Positions 1 through 13,106 of a stretch of DNA of 64,000 nt are shown here, one piece after another. Both the position numbers and the translations under genes were made by a program. The DNA lies in contig NC_135155.1 in assembly GCF_050948215.1 (NCBI RefSeq), positions 18,751,001-18,815,000 of the forward strand, in the 5' to 3' direction. Numbering within the stretch: position 1 is the first letter of the stretch; every line of letters starts with the position of its first letter. Under the pieces are notes generated by a model, which did no database searches, was not told the origin of the DNA, and worked only from the letters and a program-made list of their open reading frames with translations. The stretch is from Halictus rubicundus (taxonomy: Eukaryota > Arthropoda > Insecta > Hymenoptera > Halictidae).

Positions 1-1640
1 TACGTTAAAAAATGGTAAAGAATTCTTTACAATTTCAAGAGGTTTTCTCGTTTCGAACCGTACTGTTGATCATAGCCCTCGAACACGGTAATCATCGTGT
101 CTTTAATGAATACAAAAAGAAATCTGATTGGCCGAAGCTTCTATCCTGTAAAAATCTGTTGCGTTACGCTTCATAATTGCAATTAGAATAATGACAAATA
201 AGAAGAGTTCTGCGAATGCTGACAAAGCACATTACTCATTCTCCGTCGTCGAATTAACACCGGGGAAAAAGTGAAACAACCTCTTTCGCATTATATTTAC
301 CAACTGTACCAAATAGTTTTAAACTTCGGTTTTTAGACAATTTTTATCCATACCATTTATTCAGAATTGTTTATAAATTCTTTATAACTTAATAAGTGTA
401 GGTTAAGTTATTCACTCTTTCAAGAGGAATGTACATAGGCGAGGTCTGATCCATATATTTAATTCTCGGAACTGCAAACGAATAATTTAATTGTTGTTGT
501 AACAGAAGTTCCTTGTTTTCTCAGAAATGAAGACTTTGATGTAGGATTTAGCTTCCCGAGGAAAATATTTTCAGTATATTAAAAAATCGTGGTCTGCAAA
601 GGGTTGAACGTTTCGGAGAATAAGACAATTGTTATTTTTGAGATGAAATTGTATTTTACTATAATTGTATTTTATTATAGTCCACTTTATGTACATTGAG
701 TATTATAAGTGATTACACAGATTAGCATCGAAGATGTTGCAATACATTCCTTATTTGCACTTTTCTAATCGCCCATTTTGTCACAGGCATAACTTATTTA
801 TTGTTTTCGAACATATTTTAATTCATTTAAATTGACGATTAGATGGGAGGAGAAGGGACGTTCGTTCAGAGAATTTCGAATCAGGTAGCGCGAGTTTAAG
901 TTAGTTTTAAGTCTATTGTAAAACCGATGTAAAAAGGAGAAGGAGATTGAACTTTGATTCTGTCGATGGGGCTTTGTTCCATCTATTTCCCTTGGGACTT
1001 TGCTCCTCGCGACCTCCTGCTGGCGAGACCTAGAAAATCGCTATTATCCTCGATAAAGTATTATAAATCAAGGATAATCCGGAGCTAATAGCGACGCGCG
1101 AAAATTTATTTCTCTTGTTGCAAGAGTAAATATACGATCGAACATTTTCTGAAATTTTCTATGTTGCACCGAAGCTCGCGACATTTCGTTAAAACGGGTT
1201 GGTGAAAATCAATGGGAAACTAAATGTAAACTATAATTAACTAAAATGAAAAATTTCTCATTTTGGAGCTAAGAAGTTTTATAGAAACTTGTATAAATAA
1301 GAGATTGGTGTAATCGATATTACGATTCGAATGAATTCGAATTAAAATCGAAACTAAGTATAATCGATAAATTTATTTAATTGGAAATTTGTAGATGCAA
1401 GACAAAACAGTACGATTCCGTTTTAAAATGAGAGAGTGCTATGCTTGAATCGGAATCTCCTGACGCGTCTGATCATGACCAGCCAATTCTACTTCCTGTG
1501 GACACTTCCGTAGGATACGACGCGTAACCGCCGAATACCGATCCTGGACTGTATAATTAAACGTTATTGTTCAGAAGAAATTGTTTTTGTATTTTCAATT
1601 GAGAAAGCAACTGAGCAGCCGTCTTGTACAACACATCAAA
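1..1640. other. AT-rich DNA, nothing recognised
   Basis: No open frame with coding character, no inverted-repeat element and no tract. A short frame at 1441-1527 (28 codons, acidic) has no splice or promoter support. Confidence 0.6.
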
Positions 1641-1825
1641 TATACATTATAAAAATGCCAAGGACGTGCTACCCACATTTTCAGCAATATTTTTTAAATA
1701 ATCTATACCCAAAGAAATAAATTTGCTAAATTATTTCTCACGTATACAACCTTAGAATCTTAATAATTTTAAATTAAAAATACTAGAACCCGTCATCTCG
1801 ACGGATCCCGTAAACCTAGTGTTAA
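1641..1825 (+). mobile_element. family A TTAA MITE, left end missing
   Basis: This copy matches the family A consensus seen at 3427-3654, from the ACATTATAAAAAT stretch through ATACCCAAAGAAAT to the right terminus (CCCGTAAACCTAGTGTTAA). About 35 bases of the left end are not recognisable. The subterminal block reads GACGGATCCCGT. Confidence 0.75.
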
Positions 1826-3426
1826 GAAAGTTATTCTGATTGAAAGGGCGTTCGGCAACTTACGTGGGGCACTGTACGCGTGCAGTATAAAAATGTGCAT
1901 TTTCTTGCGATATGAAATGAAAACGCAAACATGGGGTGTCCTATCGTTTTGTCCCATTCAGAAGTTTCGCAGAAACTGACGAAAGAATAAAAATTGACAT
2001 TTTCCTGGAGTTCGAACCGTTTTCCTTGGCATCACGAGTTCTCCGGATTTACCTCGGCGACCCTGGCAAACGGTGATTTAGAGGATGATTTTAGGGCTGC
2101 TAAGGGACAATAGGATTTCCGAGATCGAACACGAAGACGTCTGTTCGCATCTTGATGGTCGCGGCCCTCGGAACGAGGTTTGGCACAGCAGCGTTGCATA
2201 CCGGTCGAATAGCTAGGAAAAGTCGCATGTTAAGCCTGATAAACGAAACATAAAAGCGCCGGAGGAGGCCGACGGGGTAGGTCGGAGGTTTGGGGGTCGG
2301 CCGTAGGGGGTGTTCCAGGTGAACATTGGTGTGTATCCGACGGTCGTACCGGGGCGGTAGCGTGCTGGCTGGAGCGCGCACGCTAGCCGCGTGGCTGCCG
2401 ACTAACGTTTTCCTTCTTTTTGCGCGGCCCCGATCGATATCGGTGACTTATTTTGGATTATTTTCACCGGCCAGAGAGTGTGCGCACCTTTTCTAGCTGC
2501 AAAAAAATAGGAATTCGCGCGGACCGGTGCATGGCTTTCTGGTAAATTTTACTGCGACAGCCGTTCTCCAATGAGCACGACGAAAAAACGTATTAGAGCG
2601 TGTAACCAGCAATTTTTGTTGCGCCTCGGCCGCCATGGTGGGGGAGGGGAGGAGAGGGGAGGGGGATGAGAGATCCCGGGAATACACGGGAGGGAAAAAA
2701 AGGGGCGCCGGGACTTGTGTGTTCCGTTGGCGGCCGGGACCGTCGCGCGTTTCCTAGATTACGGTGGAAAATAAAATCAAGTGAAAAGAAAAAAAGCAAA
2801 GCGGAAAAAAAAGGGGAGGAAGAACAAAAATTGTGGGCATTAGACACCGGTGTCCAATGAAACGACGTAACGTTGTTCCGTCGACCAACCCCCTCGCCCC
2901 TGCCCGCCTCCCTTGTCCCCGGCCGTTCTTTAAAACAACGCGTGGTGGCGTAAACGTTACGGGGGATGCAAGTGTCTTTTGTCGCCGGGATGGAACACGC
3001 TATTTTCCTCCCGGCGCGGCGCGGCGGTTCCGCGATCTTTTCAACGGCGTTTCACGCTTTTGATCGTGAAACGGTGAAACGATTACGCGACACAAATTCC
3101 ACCGGCGACGCCGCGCCGAAACCGTGCGTTTCGTTTCGCCGTTTTCGGAAGGCGCGCCCCACGAGACGCGTGCAACCACGAACGCACTCCTGGACATATT
3201 AATTTTTCGGGAACTACGTAGGATTTCGAAATGACACGCATTACACGTAATTGTTGCGGACGCAGAGAGAAGGAGCCGGATAGTAAACGAAGTTCGTCTC
3301 GCCTGGTTTTCGAAACAAGCAGAATATGGCAGCGCGAAGTTTATGCATACGGTACCGAACAAAACTGTTCCAAAATTCTCTTCTCAACGATTCAGATTTT
3401 CCATCGGAAATGACCTCATGACAAGT
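1826..3426. other. GC-rich island, no gene supported
   Basis: From about 2040 to 3210 the DNA is GC- and CpG-rich, with purine runs at 2640-2830 (GGGGAGGGGAGG). Several chance frames overlap on both strands, and none has recognisable protein character. Such islands often mark promoters or first exons; no core promoter was identified. Confidence 0.5.
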
Positions 3427-3654
3427 TTAACACTAGGTTTACGGAGCGCTAAACATGACTATTTTACGTTACTTTATAAAAATAACATGAATGTATCGAT
3501 CGAAATTTGTAGCAATTTTTTTTTAATAATATATACCCAAAGAAATCAATTTATTAAATAATTGCTCATGGATGGATTTTTACAATCTCAATATTCGCAA
3601 TTTAGAAATATTAGCATCCTGTCATTTTGACGGGTCCCGTAAATCTAGTGTTAA
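3427..3654 (+). mobile_element. family A TTAA MITE, full length
   Basis: A 228-base element bounded by TTAA on both sides. The left end reads TTAACACTAGGTTTACGGAG. The right end reads CCCGTAAATCTAGTGTTAA, its inverted partner. An odd-length palindrome ACGGGTCCCGT lies just inside the right end. The body is AT-rich and encodes nothing; chance open frames cross it. The TTAA flanks point to the piggyBac superfamily (inference). Confidence 0.88.
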
Positions 3655-6123
3655 ACGAGAACAATATTCGAAATGTCCTTCTGTTTTTTAAATCTATTGA
3701 TATATATATAAACTGTTATAAATTTGTTTTTTTTTTGCTGTACCCCACCACAATGTACATATTAACCGCAACCTTCTCTTCTAGATTCAATTGTAAACCA
3801 TGTGGTCGCTAATGACCTAGCTGTTAATGCGACCACCTTAAAATTTAATAAAGTTAAGTTGATTTGGATTATGCAGGTTGGGCTTAACTGTAATTATTCA
3901 GCATGAAAGTAACTGTTGATTGGGTGACAATTCACAAACGAGTGAACCGTATTACTCTTATTTATGAACTGTTCTTGTCACCCTAAACTGGAACCATTCA
4001 AAATGAATGGGATACAAGAAAATGACAAACGTATGAAATCAACTTTTTCGTTTGTCATACGCAAATAAAGGATTTATCAGAGAAGAAATAAAATTTTACA
4101 GATATGGACAAAATTCTCGTTCGAAATGACGAAGGGACATTCACCGAGTGCACCGAGTCAATGCAAAACGAATCAGATTATTATTTTATATCCACCAGTC
4201 GGAAAAAAGCTCTTGTTGGAAGAATGTGGTGAAATTTTCACTAAAAAGACTGCACCTCAAACAATATTAATTCGATTTATTTTACTATCCCTGTGCGAAC
4301 TAGAACTTTTTCTGTTACGCTACTATGTGAATCCAATAAATCCATGTTCTCTACAAACCAAGGTTACGCAGAGCTCATCGTATAAGTTAAAGTAAGGGTG
4401 AGAGGCTGTGTTAAATAAAAAATTGTTTAATTTGCTTTCAGAATAATACTCTTTGCACTGCAACAACGTCGGCATTCGTGCGCAAGGAGTTACAATTTAA
4501 ACATGAAATTGTTCATCATATGAATTTCGAGGATTCAGTTTTTGAGCCAATTCTAAAAACCAAACTAACTGTCGATTCTTTCTCTCAACGATAACATTTA
4601 CCAACAAGAGAAAAAATGTTCGATAACTTATAATCCTTATTTGTAACCAACACGATTTCAGTCGATGAAATACTAGTTACACCACGACTTTTTTTCTTTT
4701 TGATTACAACAGTTATGGTCCCCGGTAACAATTACTGCGTGCTTCGTTTCACAATGCTAGTCCCCGAGAAATTAAAGGGCTGCACACACGTGCTGTCATT
4801 TTATCGGGGGAGTGTGCTTGTAATTAGCGAGCAGAACTTGGCGAATATCGGCGTGTTTACCGACTGGCTTTTCAAATAATCGTAGTTTCCGCCTGAAAAG
4901 GTCGCGTTTTTCGATATCGGGCCGGGCCGGGCCGGGCCCGGGCGACTCCGATTCGTAAAAACGTCGGTTTCCCGCGTTGAAAGGCACATAATTCGCGTGA
5001 TCGATTCGGGAGCGTTCCGCGAGATAGAACCGTCGGGATTCCGAACGCACGGAAAGAAGAAATAATTATACCGTGGTCGGGTACGCGTATCGAGCGGGTT
5101 GGTGAGGTCACCGAGCGGTTATCAGGCCACAGGTCCAATCAATTACAATGTTGTGCATGTAGCCTACCTTGGCCGGCGTCCTTGTACATACACGTGAACG
5201 CGACTCCATCGGAAATCAATGAAATCCCCCAAAAACTACTACGTTATTGATATCCAGCCGATTTAAATAGTACGCACACTGTTTCCGTCCATTCCCCGCG
5301 GCTAGTTAACGAGGGGGGTGGGGGGAGGGGGAGGGGGGGCTGGTTCGATGAACTTACTTCCGGTTGTCACGTCTGACGTTCGTTAACAAAGAATCGGAGC
5401 GCGTGCGCGCCCGGCTATGTATATAGAAAATTTCAAGTATTTTTAGTTGCAGGATGCGCGCATGTGGTGGCCCGATACATTCCGTGTTTCCTTCGGCTGA
5501 CTGCGTTTCGATTAAATTTGCATTCGCGGATTTGCATCAGAATACGACCGAGTTAGGTGTATATTTAGTCGTTCGGCTGGGCGGAGGGGTCAGGGGAGAA
5601 TCCGGTCGCAGGAAGAGAGAAATTAAGAGCTGGATTTTGAACAGATCGGTTCCTGAAATTTTCAATGTATCAGCGCCGCGAACTGCGTGAAATATTTATG
5701 GCGGATTCCCGTGTTCTAAATTGATCGGTGGACAACTTCGAAACGTCTCGTTCGGCGTCGTGCAACTATGCAAACAATCAATGTTTCATCGCGTTAGTCG
5801 AAAAACAGTTCTAATAAAATATCATGTCAGTTCCAGACAGCTTGCTGTATTCTTTATGTTTAACCCTCGAACGTAGAAGGGAGCAACGTGAAAGATCGGT
5901 AGGCTGTAACCTGAAAGGAAGTAACACATTTTGTTTTTGTCACAACAGTTTTATTACAACCGATTTATTAATCGATTAATTTGTGAGCATAAAGAAAATA
6001 TTCCACAGATCACTTTTATGTAAGCTTTATTACTGAATTGGGTCTTTTGAAGGTCAAGGAGTATGACCCGGTCGTTGTGCCCACGGAATTTTCGATATTC
6101 GAACGATAAACTATATTTCATCT
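3655..6123. other. mixed DNA with a GC-rich patch
   Basis: Besides the family F copy there is a GC-rich patch at 4880-5700, with a GGGCC repeat run at 4919-4942 and a G-rich run at 5311-5338. The rest is AT-rich and unremarkable. Confidence 0.5.
4552..4725 (+). mobile_element. family F inverted-repeat MITE
   Basis: The copy shares CTCAACGATAACATTTACCA, TTTGTAACCAACACGATTT and the right end CAGTTATGGTCCCC with the copy at 59281. A reversed copy lies at 17549. The termini are inverted (AACCAAACTAACTGT and ACAGTTATGGTCC). Confidence 0.65.
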
Positions 6124-6312
6124 TTAACACTAGGTTCACGGAGCATTAAAAGTGAGTATTTTACATCACTTTATAAAAATTAGAAGAATGTGTCTATCCA
6201 AGTTTTCAGCCATTTTTTAAATAGTATATACCTAAGGAAATAAGTTTGTTGAGTAATTCCAGAATCTTCACAATCTCGATAATCGTAAATTAAAAATATT
6301 AGAACTTGCATC
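6124..6312 (+). mobile_element. family A TTAA MITE, right end lost
   Basis: The left terminus reads TTAACACTAGGTTCACGGAG and the body follows the family through ATACCTAAGGAAAT and AAAAATATTAGAA. The right 20-25 bases, including the palindrome and terminal repeat, are replaced by unrelated sequence. Confidence 0.78.
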
Positions 6313-6896
6313 TATTTAAATTATTATCATGACTTAAGAAAAAAAGTAATATATCTGGAGACAGCCTGTATGAAGTTGTATAAAAGAATTTCTGTTCCGA
6401 AAATATCGGATTACGTAGCAAGCCCGCGGTTATACCGTAAGAGAGATCGATAGTAACGCCCGTCAAACGTCTATCTCCGATCATAATGGCGGAAGTCGAG
6501 CCGAGATCTACGCTTATCGCGCGGAATTAGCCGAAGATGGCAGGACTCGGTGGCTAGGTCCGAGGAATTATGTTCTTCCTGCACTTCGCGAACGATGCGT
6601 ATCTTCTTCATTCATCTTGCAGTTTCCAGGGAAGTTGGCTGCTCACGCGTCGCGAACTATATAGCATGCTGCTGTGCTTCGAACGGGATGAAATTGACTT
6701 GAACGATCAAAAATTCACATCTCGATTGTCCTTTTTCGAGTTACTCGACCGAGTCGATTTCAACTATCTTGAAGTATCTTGCGAATAACAGTTGAATTTT
6801 TATATTTCAGTAGCTCGCTATTAATTTCTTGGAGATCGCTTTTCAGTACTGGGGTAATAATTAGGATCTTTACGCGTTTACGGCATATCCGAATTT

Positions 6897-6990
6897 TTAA
6901 AACTAGGTTTACGGGGCAGTAACCGTGACTGTATTGCCATTACTTTATAAAAGTAACATGGAAAAAATGTTCAGCCATTTTTTAGCCCTC
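6897..6990 (+). mobile_element. family A TTAA MITE, left third only
   Basis: The left terminus reads TTAAAACTAGGTTTACGGGG, followed by the typical TTACTTTATAAAAGTAACATG and a TTCAGCCATTTTTTA segment. Similarity stops near 6990, and different sequence follows. Confidence 0.7.
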
Positions 6991-8860
6991 CTGCGAGTTC
7001 TAGATCGATGCACAGTGTTCCGGATCGAAGAATTTAGGGACAATTTGTTATAACTCTTGATCCATTAGAGATATTGCAATGAAATCTTCACTAAAAATAT
7101 TTAAGAAATTTTTTAATGGTTCATAATGAATTTGTCGAATAATCATTTTTAATTTATTTTCCTTAATATTTTTGTTGAAAAGAAAAATTGTTTAAATATA
7201 ATTTTTCGAACTATTTCTCACTTTTAAGTATGCATTTCACATTTATGTTTCACGCACGCAATGTTTTAAGGGACACGTAAAATGTAAATTCGAGAAATCT
7301 TTTTCTATCCACCGCGTACGAATACAGTTAAAGTAATCACGAATGAAAAATAATATTAAAATGAATAGCAATAGCAACCGCCTGCAACAGAAACATAGAG
7401 TGTCCTATCGTCTTGTCCCTGGCTGTACCAGTGTTGAAACTAACGGAGAGTCGGTCCAGTAAACCGAAACAGCCTGTAGACAATGTTTCCCGCTCTTCCT
7501 CGTGTAATTACGAAAAACGTATGTACATATATACGCGCGTTTCGTTCTCTCGTTAAGAAAAAATTACACGTTTTCGGCCGCGTCTCCGATCGAAAACATG
7601 TTTAATTAGCCACGCGGTGGCTGTCGAACGGTATTCTTTCTTAATTATCACGAGACTCCGGTTTCCCGGTTTGCACAAAACGCCACGCAGCCGTTCACGA
7701 CACGTTCACGACACGTTCGCGACGCGTCTTCCGATGGCGGCGTATTATAATTATAACAGAGTCTCGATTATTTGAACGTCTATTAGCAAGGCGAGTAATT
7801 ACCCGAGCGCGCGCGCGGCATTAAATGCAGTTTCAGATGTTCGAGCGCGTTCAATAACCGCACGGTTGATTTTCCACGCCGCGTTTCATTATTAACAAGC
7901 TATTAAGCTGCCGCGCGTTCGCCGATACACCCCGTTTTTCCCCTACAGAAACCTACTGGATACTTTGCATCGTGAACACGCCGAAAGCTTCTTGCGTACA
8001 CGTTTTACAATGGATCCGCGAGGAATTATTCGCCGTTACCGCTCGCGACGATTTTCCATTGTGTTCTTACGTTTTCGAGAATCGAGCGTTACATGTACGA
8101 ATACATCTCGACAAAGGAATTGACATTAATATGAATAATGGACTGTACTTCTAGCAGACCTAATACAATTTACAGTTCATTAAAAGTGCTGTGATTTTCA
8201 CAATTGAAACTTCCGTTTCCATATTCCGTAAATCCTTTCCCCGCGATCCTGGGAAGCCGTGCATCGCCGAGAAAACCGAGGCATTTGCAAATAAACCGCT
8301 AAGAAAATTCGCACAACGGTCGTTCCACGATTGTTATGGAAAAAATGAAAAAATTAATGATGAGAGAGGGGGGGGGAGGGCTTGGCATCGTTTCGAGATT
8401 GCAGCTCGTTCCACGAAACGTCTGCGCTGAAATCCTCGTATTTACCATTCGACGCACAGCTGATTACCTAATTAGCGAAATAACTAAATCGTACGTACGA
8501 CAATTTTCATGCGCCGACCCCTCCCTTCCCTAATGGATACAAATTACACGGGGCATCATTCGCTGTCATTAGGGGCCGAGAAAATGGTTGATGGCCTCAA
8601 ACGTGCTTCACCAGAGGCTTCGTTTACAGAATACGAGCCTGTAAATGACTTGACCGTTAGTAAAAACCCACGGACGTATTCCCTTTCGCAGAAGAACGTG
8701 GTGAAATCCGCTGCTGTTTCGTTTTCAAGAACACAATAACCGCGCGCGTGCGCTTATGTACGTCCAGAAACATCATTTCGAAAAGATTTGTTTCGAAAAT
8801 ACTAAAATTATTGACAGAAAGAAACGTACGGTTCGGAAACTGTTTTTGTAATTACAGTTC
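6991..8860. other. unassigned DNA between family A copies
   Basis: 7000-7450 is AT-rich; its word GTGTCCTATCG followed by TTGTCCC (7397-7420) also occurs near 1935-1958, hinting at another old repeat. 7560-8560 is moderately GC-rich with a G-run at 8367-8379. No gene is supported. Confidence 0.45.
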
Positions 8861-9085
8861 TTAACACTAGGTTTACGGGACCCGTGAAAATGACGGGTTC
8901 TAATATTTTTAATCCACGGTTATTGAGATTGTGAAGATCCATCTACGTGGAATTGCTCAACAAATTTATTTCTTTGGGCATATATTATTTTAAAAATGGC
9001 TAAAAACTTGAATAGACATATACTTTTTATTTTTATAGAGTAATGTAAAATACTCGCTTTTAGTGCTCGGTAAACCTAGTGTTAA
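8861..9085 (-). mobile_element. family A TTAA MITE, full length, reversed
   Basis: A 225-base copy with both TTAA flanks, in the opposite orientation to 3427-3654. It begins TTAACACTAGGTTTACGGGA, with palindrome ACGGGACCCGT at that end, and closes CGGTAAACCTAGTGTTAA. Both terminal repeats look intact. Confidence 0.88.
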
Positions 9086-11416
9086 TGATATTTATAACAG
9101 AAAATTCCGTAGAATCCTGTCCGAATCAGTCAACGTATCAGTTGCATAAAGAAATGGCTGGCCAGCTGGCATTTGTCGCAGCATTCTTATTTCGGCCGAG
9201 GATCGACGGTGATCCACCGATCACAATAAACCGAGTTCTATGCGCGACAAGTTGATCCACGTGGAAGCCAGAAGACAAGCTCCGCGGCTCTTCCGTTCCG
9301 TCTGAAGAAATTCGAAGCTCACGCGGGGCGATCGATCGGCGTCGGTCGCGTCGGGCGAAATATCAGATTCTAGATCGTGGATGACGCGAGGCGGTACTGA
9401 AAGCGAGAATAAGAACGGGGGAGAATGAAGAAAAGAATAAGCCTAGTCGAGCGCGATCAGGCAAGACGAAAGTTTCTTGCCCGGTGCCGCGGCTATCAGC
9501 AACAATGAGCCAGCGTTTCGCACGAGTGTCGGGATTTCGATCTCCGGGACCATAAATCGCGGCGGCGGTGCATCGACGCTTCTGATTAGTCGGGAGGATA
9601 GAGAGAAAGAGAGACAAAGATGGACGGGAAAGGAGAACCGCGTCTCTTCGACGGTTCGGACCGGCAGCTCCGTTCGTTTACAAGCTACTAGGTAGTAAAC
9701 GATTTAACGGTTGGCAAAGAATCGCGAGCGTGGCCAGGGCTGCGAGAGCTCAGGAAAGAGAAGTCCCAGGTCTCAGTGGCTGTCGTGTAACATCGACAAC
9801 TCGGCCGCGCGTTCGAAGCAAAAAGCTGACCGATCATTATGGTATGCGCGTTAGGCGCGGCGTTTGCCTCTGGAATTTCCTCCGCGAAAAGTAATACCTC
9901 TCCTCGCGGGTCCCGCCTGTAAATCCTCCTCGAAATTGCCATGGTGGACTCGCCAGGGCTTCTTGAAATCCAGTCAACTGCCTCGTCTTTCAACATCCTC
10001 GCTGCCGAACGATCCAGAGATCGTGTATGCCCCCGTGGATCACTGCTCTCCGTGATCTGAATAGGGTTTGTGTACATTGAAACAGCTCGGGCGTGCTAAT
10101 TTCAGGGTTACGTGTATGCTGATCTCTGGGAATCTTCGAATCGTGTATCACGATACACAGCTGTCGAATATATATTCCGGTCACTTTGCAAATACGAGCA
10201 TTTTTGTTAACGTGCACAGAGAGCACCGGAAAATAGTGATTTCGAAGATGTTTCATCTTCTGAAGTGACCTCTACCTTGACATTCGAGGTATTTCATACT
10301 GGTATACACTCGCAGCGGGAAGTATGTTGACACCTTTTCAAACGGAACTTTTTTAAAATTGGTCTGGATGACTTGAATTATTTTTTAGGTGTTGCATCAA
10401 AAAGCTTGCTAGAGAACGAAGAAACAAAAAATTTGTTTAGATCGCAATCGGTTGGAATGATAAAAAAAAAATTAAAAATAGTCTGTTCTTAACTTTTCTT
10501 ATCTGAGCCTATAGAGTCCAAGCTTACGGTTGTACTATTTGGTTTTAGCAAATGATCGAAATTTCGATATCGACAATTTTTCGAGAATCGGAAATTAAAT
10601 TAATTTTGCCGGAATCAGGTGTTTAAACAGTTTCTGGGAGCACTGTATAAGTTCGAGCAGAACTTTTCTAAACAGAGAAGTTAACCGTTTGTTACGATCC
10701 CTGATTAAAATCGTTATTTTTCCGCGTCTCGTTCAGCCGGAGATCGCTCGAAACCATAAATTACCGCGGTGTACTCGAAACTTCGTGTAACGTAACCAAC
10801 CTGGTCTGTAGACATGCTATTGTTGCGTTGCGTAGAGGAGTATTGGTATAGTTGCGGACGCAACGTTGGTATTAACGTTCGCGGCGAGCTCACCAGTGTG
10901 ATACAACTTCCGGTTATTTTTATTAAATTGGAGGAAGACGGAACCTAGGCGATAAAAGTATGATGCAAACACTGTCTACCGTTGGATCTCGTCCGCGAAT
11001 GCACGCGTGCGTGCATCTGCACACGAGGACGGATGCGTCCCGAACCGTAACCGTCTTTCCTCGTCCAGGCTCGATGCACAGAGCCTTTAGACGCGAAAAA
11101 ATTCACGCATGCTCCGCGCATTATGTTCCTTAGGGATGCCGTCAAAGTTCGACACCTCTCTCCCGATATTTCGCCAATTTCGTCGTGTAACTTTCGTCAG
11201 ATGATGCTTCGCTCGTGCGATCAAATTATTATAGCCACAGTGCGAAAAATACATTCGCTCTGAACGCGACAGACAATGTGTCTACAGTGTTGCCACACGC
11301 GTATTTCCAATTTGTCAACGAGAAATAATCTGATTGCAGTAAGGACACAAAAAATTAAAAGACCGGTTTCTAGAATCTGAAAATGTTCTCATTCTATTTG
11401 TTATATCAAGCGTTGT
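9086..11416. other. GC-rich island then mixed DNA
   Basis: 9170-10060 is GC-rich with overlapping frames on both strands and no recognisable protein. 10260-10720 is AT-rich and may hold a family F-like end (GTTACGATCCCTG at 10694). 10730-11220 is moderately GC-rich. No gene is supported. Confidence 0.5.
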
Positions 11417-11615
11417 TTAACACGTTCACTGCCATGTCACCCATATGTGGGTATTAAAATGAATTTTTACGTTAATATATTCATTGTACCAAATTCGATT
11501 AGGGTCTGTAAAATGCAAGAAAGTTGGAGGACTACTTAATATCATACATTTAATTTTGTTCAATTTTTATTTCATTAAATAATTTACTTTGATTCTATGG
11601 AATTTTTGAGGCATC
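11417..11615 (+). mobile_element. family C TTAA MITE, right end lost
   Basis: The left terminus reads TTAACACGTTCACTGCCA. The body shares the CTGTAAAATGCAAGAAAGTT segment and the TGGAATTTTTGAGG segment with the reversed copy at 34084. The right terminal repeat cannot be found. Confidence 0.7.
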
Positions 11616-12817
11616 TCTAAAAATCTATTCCAGTGGAACCAATAAAATTAGATCGGAAGTGATAAAGAAAGTAAAATAAATGCAGCAAATCAGAAGTAGA
11701 AATAATAATGAAAATTAACATATCTAGTGAACAACTCTGCATACTTTGAACACTCTAAACAAAAGAAAAGCCAACAACGGAAACGGTCGGACATATTTTT
11801 TAGCCATTACGTTTGTACGTTGATCCTGTTATTTATTTAAAAAATCTCCGTTGCGTGACTATGCAAAGGTGTATCTTTTTATGCACACAGCCCCGAAGCT
11901 GTGCACTCGAAACAATTCCACGAACGTTCTCACCGATGAATTCGTCTGTCTGTAATCGTATCGATCGCTAAATCGACACTAAAGGGAACTAAATTTCTGT
12001 AAATACGTCACAAATCAACAAATATTTATTCATGCGCCAGCATACCCCACGATTTTTCCATTTTCGATTCTGCACGAAAATTTCATCCACCGTACGATCT
12101 ACTCAGCTGCTGCGTGTATTGTCGATGTTCCAATGACAGCTATGTATATTTTCGCAAAATGTAATGTTCGCCGAAGAACAATATTAAAAAAAAAAAGAAG
12201 AACAAGAAAAAATGTAGGCAAAGCTGAAATTCCAGTCGGATCTCGGCGGTTTCATCGCGTGGGAAGTTTCATTACCGATCCTACGGACGATAGAATATCA
12301 AAAGGATTAAAAACGAAGCTACGTGTGCTAGTGTACACGCGGATCAACATGAGCGGCCGCGCTCGCGCGCGCGCGATAATAATTATCATGCGCTGGCCAG
12401 TGCCGGCAATCTTTGAAGGTCGACCCGCGCCGCTGCTTCTTATTGTGAGCCAGGCAAGAATGAGAGAAGAACAGAGAAGGACACGAGGGATCGAGAAAGA
12501 CGGGACAGCTGCTAGATTAACCTCACAGCACGCCTCTATGCGTTTTACCCGCCACTGTCTGCTCATTACGTAGGCACAACGATTTCAGAAATATGGGGTT
12601 CGCGGGAATTGTGAAGCCCATCTTTTTATTCGTCCCTTGCCGCGAGTTCATTCTGCGGAAAACTATCAGTTGGTTCCGGACCCAAGTAAAATAGCACTTT
12701 AAACGGTAAACAATCCCAAGTATGCGTCCAACTTTGAAAATTAAATGTTTTATTCGATGCGATAAGTTTTTAAAAATATATTTGGAAATAGTAATATCAG
12801 TATAGAAATATCTAGTG
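11616..12817. other. mixed DNA, no gene supported
   Basis: 12130-12570 is open on both strands (146 codons on +, 104 on -), but the frames are K/R/T-rich around an A-run and a GCGC tract, without splice sites or family resemblance. Confidence 0.45.
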
Positions 12818-13066
12818 TTAACTCTTTGCACTCGACGCTGTTTTCAATCTAAAACTAAATTTTTCTTCCGTCTTACAATATTTTCATTTTATTCACGCGA
12901 AACTGATCCGATTTCTACATATAATATTGAAATGTTTAGTGATCTATTAAATAGAAATTTTGTAATGTAACAAATATTTTGTAATATTTTTTGTAATTTC
13001 TTTGAAATAATGCCACAACAATTTCTAGTGGTGCTTCAGAGTCACCACTCGAGTGCAAAGGGTTAA
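12818..13066. mobile_element. family B TTAA MITE
   Basis: A 249-base element with TTAA at both ends and terminal inverted repeats TTAACTCTTTGCACTCGA (left) and CGAGTGCAAAGGGTTAA (right). The body is AT-rich and non-coding. The bases just before it (ATCTAGTGTTAA) look like a family A terminus sharing the same TTAA. It is the only clear copy here. Confidence 0.7.
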
Positions 13067-13076
13067 TAGTAATCAT

Positions 13077-13106
13077 AATATTCTTCAACTGCATTTGAAG
13101 AATATT
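13077..13106. repeat. perfect hairpin, 12-base stem
   Basis: AATATTCTTCAA and TTGAAGAATATT flank a 6-base loop (CTGCAT). It lies 11 bases after the family B element. Too short for a microRNA precursor. Confidence 0.8.

Noticed and set aside
1441..1527. 28-codon acidic frame starting MLESESPDASDHDQP
   Set aside because: Too short, with no splice, promoter or poly(A) support and no recognised family.
3343..3561. Open frame similar to one at 18916-19104
   Set aside because: Both translations share FLIIYTQRNQF only because they cross two copies of the same family A MITE.
6990..7430. Possible dispersed repeat sharing GTGTCCTATCG with 1935-1958
   Set aside because: Only about 25 bases match clearly, so limits and nature could not be defined.
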